DNA of 26,691 nucleotides from Lachnospiraceae bacterium UBA7202 (GTDB taxonomy: Bacteria > Bacillota > Clostridia > Lachnospirales > Lachnospiraceae), in NCBI GenBank assembly GCA_002490705.1, contig DKUO01000035.1:1-26691 (forward strand), written 5' to 3'. The position numbers and the translations under genes are program-made. The notes below the pieces were generated by a model that was given only the letters and a program-made list of their open reading frames with translations, searched no databases and had not been told where the DNA came from. Positions within the stretch are counted from its first letter, which is position 1; every line of letters starts with the position of its first letter. Below, in pieces: positions 23,061 through 26,691 of the stretch.

Positions 23061-24293
23061 ATGTCATTAAACAAAAAGTCTGTAGATGATATCAACGTTA
23101 AGGGTAAGCGCGTTCTGGTAAGATGCGATTTTAACGTACCGTTGAAGGAGGGCAAGATCACGGACGAGACTCGTATCGTGGCGGCGCTGCCCACCATCAA
23201 GAAGCTGCTTGCCGACGGCGGCAAGGTAATCCTTTGCTCCCACCTCGGCAAGGTTAAGAACGGCCCTAACGAGGGCGAGTCCCTTGCGCCTGTTGCAAAG
23301 AGACTGTCCGAGAAACTCGGAAAGCCCGTTAATTTCGTAGCGGACTACAACGTGACCGGCGAGGCGGCTACTAAGGCAGTGGCTGACATGAAGGAAGGCG
23401 ACGTGGTTCTTTTACAGAATACCCGTTTCCGCGGCAAGGAGGAGACCAAGCCCACAGATGCAGGCGAGAACTTTGCAAAAGAGCTGGCTGATCTGGCTGA
23501 CGTTTATGTGTGCGACGCTTTCGGTTCTGCGCACAGAGCCCATGCTTCCGTTGCGGTTGTGACGAAGTATATCACCGAAAAGGGTGGAGAGAATGCGGTT
23601 GGTTATCTGATGCAGAAGGAGATCGACTTCCTCGGCAATGCGGTGGAGAACCCGGTAAGGCCTTTCGTGGCAATCCTCGGCGGCGCAAAGGTTGCCGACA
23701 AGCTGAACGTAATCAACAATCTGCTTGAGAAGTGCGACACCCTGATCATCGGCGGCGGTATGGCTTTCACATTCCTGAAGGCTAAGGGCTACGAGATCGG
23801 CAACTCTCTGGTGGATGACGAGAAGCTTGACTATTGTAAAGAAATGATGGCGAAGGCAGAGAAGCTCGGCAAACAGCTGCTGCTTCCCATCGACACCGGC
23901 GTGGCTTCTGCTTTCCCCAATCCGATTGACGGTCCTGTTGACGTGACGTACGTCGATGCGGACAAGATTCCGGCTGACAAGGAAGGACTGGATATCGGCC
24001 CTAAGACGCAGGAGCTGTTTGCAAATGCAGTGAAGTCTGCAAAGACGGTTGTATGGAACGGACCTATGGGCGTATTCGAGAACCCGACTCTGGCAAAGGG
24101 TACGATCGCGGTAGCGAAGGCGTTGGCTGAGACGGACGCAACCACTATCATCGGCGGCGGCGATTCCGCAGCGGCTTGTAACCAGCTTGGTTTCGCGGAC
24201 AAGATGTCCCACATTTCCACAGGCGGCGGCGCTTCCCTTGAGTTCCTTGAGGGTAAGGAGCTTCCCGGCGTAGTTGCAGCAGACGACAAATGA
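23061..24293 (+). CDS. pgk: Phosphoglycerate kinase
   Basis: The kinase transfers phosphate from 1,3-bisphosphoglycerate to ADP. The 410 residues show the N-domain signature VLVRCDFNVPL, the substrate-binding stretch HLGKVKNGP, QNTRFRGKEE, the hinge region FVAILGGAKVADK, and the nucleotide-binding GPMGVFE and GGGDSAAACNQLG. AGGAGG lies 8 bases before ATG 23061; an in-frame ATG 30 codons earlier would translate through the intergenic hairpin and is rejected. tpiA follows 43 bases after the stop, so pgk and tpiA are co-transcribed. Confidence 0.98.
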   Translation: MSLNKKSVDDINVKGKRVLVRCDFNVPLKEGKITDETRIVAALPTIKKLLADGGKVILCSHLGKVKNGPNEGESLAPVAKRLSEKLGKPVNFVADYNVTGEAATKAVADMKEGDVVLLQNTRFRGKEETKPTDAGENFAKELADLADVYVCDAFGSAHRAHASVAVVTKYITEKGGENAVGYLMQKEIDFLGNAVENPVRPFVAILGGAKVADKLNVINNLLEKCDTLIIGGGMAFTFLKAKGYEIGNSLVDDEKLDYCKEMMAKAEKLGKQLLLPIDTGVASAFPNPIDGPVDVTYVDADKIPADKEGLDIGPKTQELFANAVKSAKTVVWNGPMGVFENPTLAKGTIAVAKALAETDATTIIGGGDSAAACNQLGFADKMSHISTGGGASLEFLEGKELPGVVAADDK

Positions 24294-24336
24294 TGCGATG
24301 AGCAGAGCGAGAATAATCAATAAGGAGAATAGAATC

Positions 24337-25083
24337 ATGGCAAGAAAGAGAATTATTGCCGGCAACTGGAAGATGAACATGACTCCCAGCGAGGCAGTGG
24401 CGCTTTGTGCCACACTGAAGGATTTGGTAAAAAATGATGCGGTGGACGTGGTTTACTGTGTACCGGCCATTGACATTGTACCCGTTGCGGAAGCGGTGAA
24501 GGGCACAAACGTACATGTGGGCGCCGAGAATTTCTACATCGAGGATAAGGGCGCGTACACGGGCGAAATCTCCGCTCCCATGTTAAAGGATGCGGGCGTA
24601 GAGTATGTGATTATCGGCCACTCCGAGAGAAGAGAGTATTTCAAGGAGGACGATGCTTTCCTGAACAAGAAAGTGCTCAAGGCGCTGGAGGCAGGTCTTA
24701 CACCGATTCTTTGCTGCGGCGAGTCCTTAGAGCAGAGAGAAATGAATGTGACCATGGATTGGATCAGATTACAGATCAAGTCCGATCTGGCAGGCGTGAC
24801 AGCGGATCAGGTGAAGGGTATGGTAATCGCATATGAGCCTATCTGGGCAATCGGCACCGGTAAGACGGCTACTTCCGATCAGGCGCAGGAAGTATGTAAG
24901 GGCATCCGCGACTGCATCGCCGAGATGTACGACGCGGCTACCGCAGAGGCAGTCCGCATTCAGTACGGCGGTTCTATGAACGCTTCCAATGCGGCGGAGC
25001 TTCTGTCCAAGCCCGATATCGACGGCGGTTTGATCGGCGGCGCATCCTTAAAGCCCGACTTCGGTCAGATCGTGAACGCGTAA
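24337..25083 (+). CDS. tpiA: Triosephosphate isomerase
   Basis: TpiA interconverts dihydroxyacetone phosphate and glyceraldehyde 3-phosphate. The 248 residues have AGNWKMN with K12, the electrophile H95 in IIGHSERRE, the catalytic base E167 in AYEPIWAIGTGKTA, and the phosphate-binding QYGGSMNASNA and GGLIGGASL. AAGGAG lies 9 bases before ATG 24337; a longer in-frame start would overlap pgk. It is the last gene of the cluster and is followed by an intrinsic terminator. Confidence 0.98.
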   Translation: MARKRIIAGNWKMNMTPSEAVALCATLKDLVKNDAVDVVYCVPAIDIVPVAEAVKGTNVHVGAENFYIEDKGAYTGEISAPMLKDAGVEYVIIGHSERREYFKEDDAFLNKKVLKALEAGLTPILCCGESLEQREMNVTMDWIRLQIKSDLAGVTADQVKGMVIAYEPIWAIGTGKTATSDQAQEVCKGIRDCIAEMYDAATAEAVRIQYGGSMNASNAAELLSKPDIDGGLIGGASLKPDFGQIVNA

Positions 25084-25115
25084 GCGGTAGAAAAAATATA
25101 GCGCGAGATAAGGTG

Positions 25116-25156
25116 ACACTCCAATCCTGTTCATTTATGGATTGGAGTGTTTGTTT
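25116..25156 (+). terminator. Intrinsic terminator of the glycolytic operon
   Basis: ACACTCCAATCC (25116-25127) and GGATTGGAGTGT (25139-25150) form a perfect 12-bp stem with an 11-base loop, followed by TTGTTT. Its 3' arm also encodes the last residues of the lipoprotein gene on the other strand. The minus-strand side lacks a T-run, so it is one-directional. Confidence 0.88.
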
Positions 25157-26232
25157 GGACGAAATGTCTGCATAAATACGGACAGGGCATTGAAACAATC
25201 GTTCGGATTTTCGGCTCCTGTTTTGATTTTCGCCTGTATGATCCAGCTTCCCGCATCCTTGTCTGTGATGGGAATAGCTATTCGATACTGGTATCCGCCG
25301 CCTTCCCCTTCCCAAAGCAGGTAGTCATACCAAAAACTGTTTTTCCCGCTGTAAGTCCATGTAATTTGTCTTTCTCCGGCATACTGCTCCATATAGTCAT
25401 AAATGGAAGCTTCATCCGTAAAGGTTCCCTCCGGCAGCACCTTAAGCGCCGTTTCGCCTCTGTCCTCTTCCGGCTGTTCCAACAGTTCCCACATGGCGGA
25501 CGGATATCCCCAGATTCGATACTGGGCATCATCCCATGTGTTTTCCTCTCCCTGCACGAGAAATACTTTTGAAATGTCCATGGTAGCTAAGGTAAGTCTG
25601 TCGCCATCTTCCGACTCGGCGATCAGGTCGTAATCCAGTTCCCACCAGCTTGTTTGATCCTCCTTACGGTCAGTGCGCTCTGCACAAGTCAGTTCCAGCG
25701 TCAGACTTTTTCCCTCCAGCTCAAGTTCCGGAAAATCAGACAGGTAGTCTGTAAACGCATCCTGTAAAAAACCGTCCTTAATCAACTGTCTGGTTTTTGC
25801 CATGCTCTCATTAAACGCTTCGCAGTCCTCTCCAACTACATTTTTTTCGTTTAGCTTTTTAAGCATTTCAAATTCCCGCTCTCCGATGTACTGCACGCTG
25901 ACGCCGGAATCCTCCCAATTAATCTGGCCGTCGTTAGGCATGGCAAAAAAAACATCGTGGTCATGGAAGATTACGTTGTAGACAGTGAACTGTTCATAGG
26001 AAAAAGAGCCGCCCTTCTGCCTGATACGCAGACTGTCTTCCTCCCGCCCCATAATATTAATGATTTCAGAGGACGGCAGTTCGACCGGCTCTCTCGGAAT
26101 GCTTTCATCCACAGCAGGCAGCGTATCGATTACTGTGATTTGGGGAATACCCTCAGAAGACTTGGTGCGGGCGCAGCCGCACAATAGAAACATCATCGCT
26201 GTCATGCACAACAGCCATCTTTTGTATCGCAT
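25135..26232 (-). CDS. Putative lipoprotein of unknown function
   Basis: A 365-residue predicted lipoprotein. The N-terminus has a basic start (MRYKRW), a hydrophobic core (LLCMTAMMFLL) and a lipobox L-C-G-C, so lipidation would fall on the second Cys of LLCGCA and the mature protein would sit on the outer face of the membrane. The rest is acidic and rich in W and Y (for example NFWYDYLLWEGEGG-like and TSWWELDYDLIAES regions), without a domain I recognise. AAGGAGG lies before the start at 26232, and there is a good promoter at 26262-26290. It appears monocistronic; its stop lies inside the tpiA terminator. Confidence 0.78.
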   Translation of the reverse strand: MRYKRWLLCMTAMMFLLCGCARTKSSEGIPQITVIDTLPAVDESIPREPVELPSSEIINIMGREEDSLRIRQKGGSFSYEQFTVYNVIFHDHDVFFAMPNDGQINWEDSGVSVQYIGEREFEMLKKLNEKNVVGEDCEAFNESMAKTRQLIKDGFLQDAFTDYLSDFPELELEGKSLTLELTCAERTDRKEDQTSWWELDYDLIAESEDGDRLTLATMDISKVFLVQGEENTWDDAQYRIWGYPSAMWELLEQPEEDRGETALKVLPEGTFTDEASIYDYMEQYAGERQITWTYSGKNSFWYDYLLWEGEGGGYQYRIAIPITDKDAGSWIIQAKIKTGAENPNDCFNALSVFMQTFRPNKHSNP

Positions 26233-26261
26233 TGTGAACCCCTCCTTCTATTGTCTTTTTT

Positions 26262-26290
26262 AGTATAATAGCCATTCTATGTATATGCAA
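26262..26290 (-). promoter_or_regulatory. Promoter of the lipoprotein gene
   Basis: On the minus strand TTGCAT (complement of 26285-26290) and TATACT (complement of 26262-26267) are 17 bases apart, about 30 bases before the start codon. Confidence 0.72.
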
Positions 26291-26319
26291 GAATCGTAGT
26301 GCAATTATTTCAGCAGCTA

Positions 26320-26328
26320 TGGTATAAT
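26320..26328 (+). promoter_or_regulatory. Extended -10 promoter upstream of the riboswitch
   Basis: TGGTATAAT is a perfect extended -10 element (TGnTATAAT). The -35 region is poor (TGCAAT, 26300-26305). It would start a transcript near 26335 that runs through the TTGACA promoter into the cobalamin riboswitch. The stretch 26329-26411 holds no recognised gene. Confidence 0.5.
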
Positions 26329-26411
26329 GAGCGTTAGCGAAAATGGGGCGAAAGAGTAAGCTGCAAAAATGGTTTGGTACGCTTGCGGCGGGGGAGTTTC
26401 CTGCCACCATT

Positions 26412-26440
26412 TTGACAAAAGAAAGGAACTGTGCTACACT
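26412..26440 (+). promoter_or_regulatory. Main promoter of the cobalamin-riboswitch transcript
   Basis: TTGACA (26412-26417) and TACACT (26435-26440) are 17 bases apart. The predicted start near 26447 is just before the riboswitch. Confidence 0.75.
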
Positions 26441-26454
26441 GGCACCATAGTTTG

Positions 26455-26600
26455 ATACAGCGTCAGCTGCGGCCGCATCTGCGGCACACGGAATAGGGTG
26501 AAAAGCCCTGCGAGTCGGTCACTGTGAAGCCTCCTTGTGAGGATAAGTCAGATACGTGGCAGTCTGATGGCATTCTGCCGGAACCGGAACTGCGTGATAT
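26455..26600 (+). ncRNA. Cobalamin riboswitch
   Basis: The conserved core is recognisable: GGAATAGGGTGAAAAGCCC (26490-26508), then GCGAGTCGGTCACTGTGA ending at 26526, a small hairpin GCCTCCTTGTGAGG, and AAGTCAGATACGTGG, equivalent to the B12-box segment AAGTCAGGAxACCTGC. The element binds adenosyl- or other cobalamins and usually represses genes for cobalamin synthesis or uptake. Two terminators follow, so control is probably by transcription attenuation. The controlled gene lies beyond the window. The outer limits are approximate. Confidence 0.88.
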
Positions 26601-26604
26601 CCGG

Positions 26605-26628
26605 CCCTGCCGTTTTTGGCAGGGTTTT
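26605..26628 (+). terminator. Riboswitch terminator 1
   Basis: CCCTGCC (26605-26611) pairs with GGCAGGG (26618-26624), followed by TTTT. Its 5' side (CCGGCCCTGCC) can also pair with upstream bases near 26575-26585 (CTGCCGG), which would allow a switch between terminator and antiterminator. Confidence 0.72.
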
Positions 26629-26633
26629 ATGCG

Positions 26634-26660
26634 TTCTGTGCTTCGGTACAGAATTTTTTT
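26634..26660 (+). terminator. Riboswitch terminator 2
   Basis: TTCTGTGC (26634-26641) pairs with GTACAGAA (26646-26653), with one G-U pair, around a stable TTCG tetraloop. Seven T residues follow. It is a textbook intrinsic terminator placed directly after terminator 1. Confidence 0.85.
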
Positions 26661-26691
26661 ATGCGCATAGATAGTGTCAAGTGACCTATGA

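Noticed and set aside
23412..24413. 333-codon minus-strand frame opposite pgk and tpiA
   Set aside because: Long open frame caused by biased codon use in highly expressed pgk; no motif and no binding site.
26343..26450. 35-codon frame upstream of the cobalamin riboswitch
   Set aside because: It starts after the extended -10 promoter but has no Shine-Dalgarno and crosses the main TTGACA promoter, so translation is unlikely.

Overview
The window looks like chromosome of an anaerobic, spore-forming Firmicute of the Clostridia, most likely Lachnospiraceae. The signs are strong AGGAGG-type ribosome binding sites, sigma-A promoters of TTGACA/TATAAT type, Gram-positive LexA boxes, the sporulation genes spoIIM and a spoVB-like flippase, RNase Y, and a gapA-pgk-tpiA cluster. 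This placement rests on gene content and style only. No rRNA, tRNA, CRISPR array or insertion sequence was seen.

Layout. (1) 1-3776: a 331-base leader with two LexA boxes, then recA, recX and rny (RNase Y), the last with its own promoter inside the end of recX. (2) 3834-7703: a class I aminotransferase, then nudF (ADP-ribose pyrophosphatase), spoIIM and xerD, an order also known from Bacillus subtilis; the block ends in a terminator that works in both directions. (3) 7702-9185, minus strand: a MATE exporter translationally coupled to the last 36 codons of an otherwise missing gene. (4) 9208-11287: a compact type II restriction-modification pair, a C5-cytosine methyltransferase and a BsuBI/PstI-family endonuclease, apparently inserted between the damaged MATE operon and the 3' end of the DAHP synthase gene. 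(5) 11263-14897: a minus-strand spoVB-like flippase and DAHP synthase, with mnmA divergent from them. (6) 14894-17569, minus strand: a PHP-family histidinol phosphatase and a membrane GGDEF protein. (7) 17590-21786: an operon of an HscC-type Hsp70 and two membrane-anchored J-domain proteins, both with HPE in place of HPD. (8) 21829-25156: gapA, pgk and tpiA, with a perfect 18-bp palindrome at the predicted gapA transcription start and a strong hairpin between gapA and pgk. (9) 25135-26290, minus strand: a lipoprotein of unknown function. (10) 26320-26691: tandem promoters, a cobalamin riboswitch and two intrinsic terminators, controlling a gene beyond the window.

Most of the window is core housekeeping: DNA repair, RNA decay, chromosome resolution, glycolysis, aromatic biosynthesis and tRNA thiolation. 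The less ordinary parts are the restriction-modification insertion with its scars, the HscC/twin-J membrane chaperone module, the hairpin that overlaps the spoIIM start region, and the palindrome at the start of the glycolytic operon. All assignments come from reading the sequence and recalling family motifs; no database search was run.
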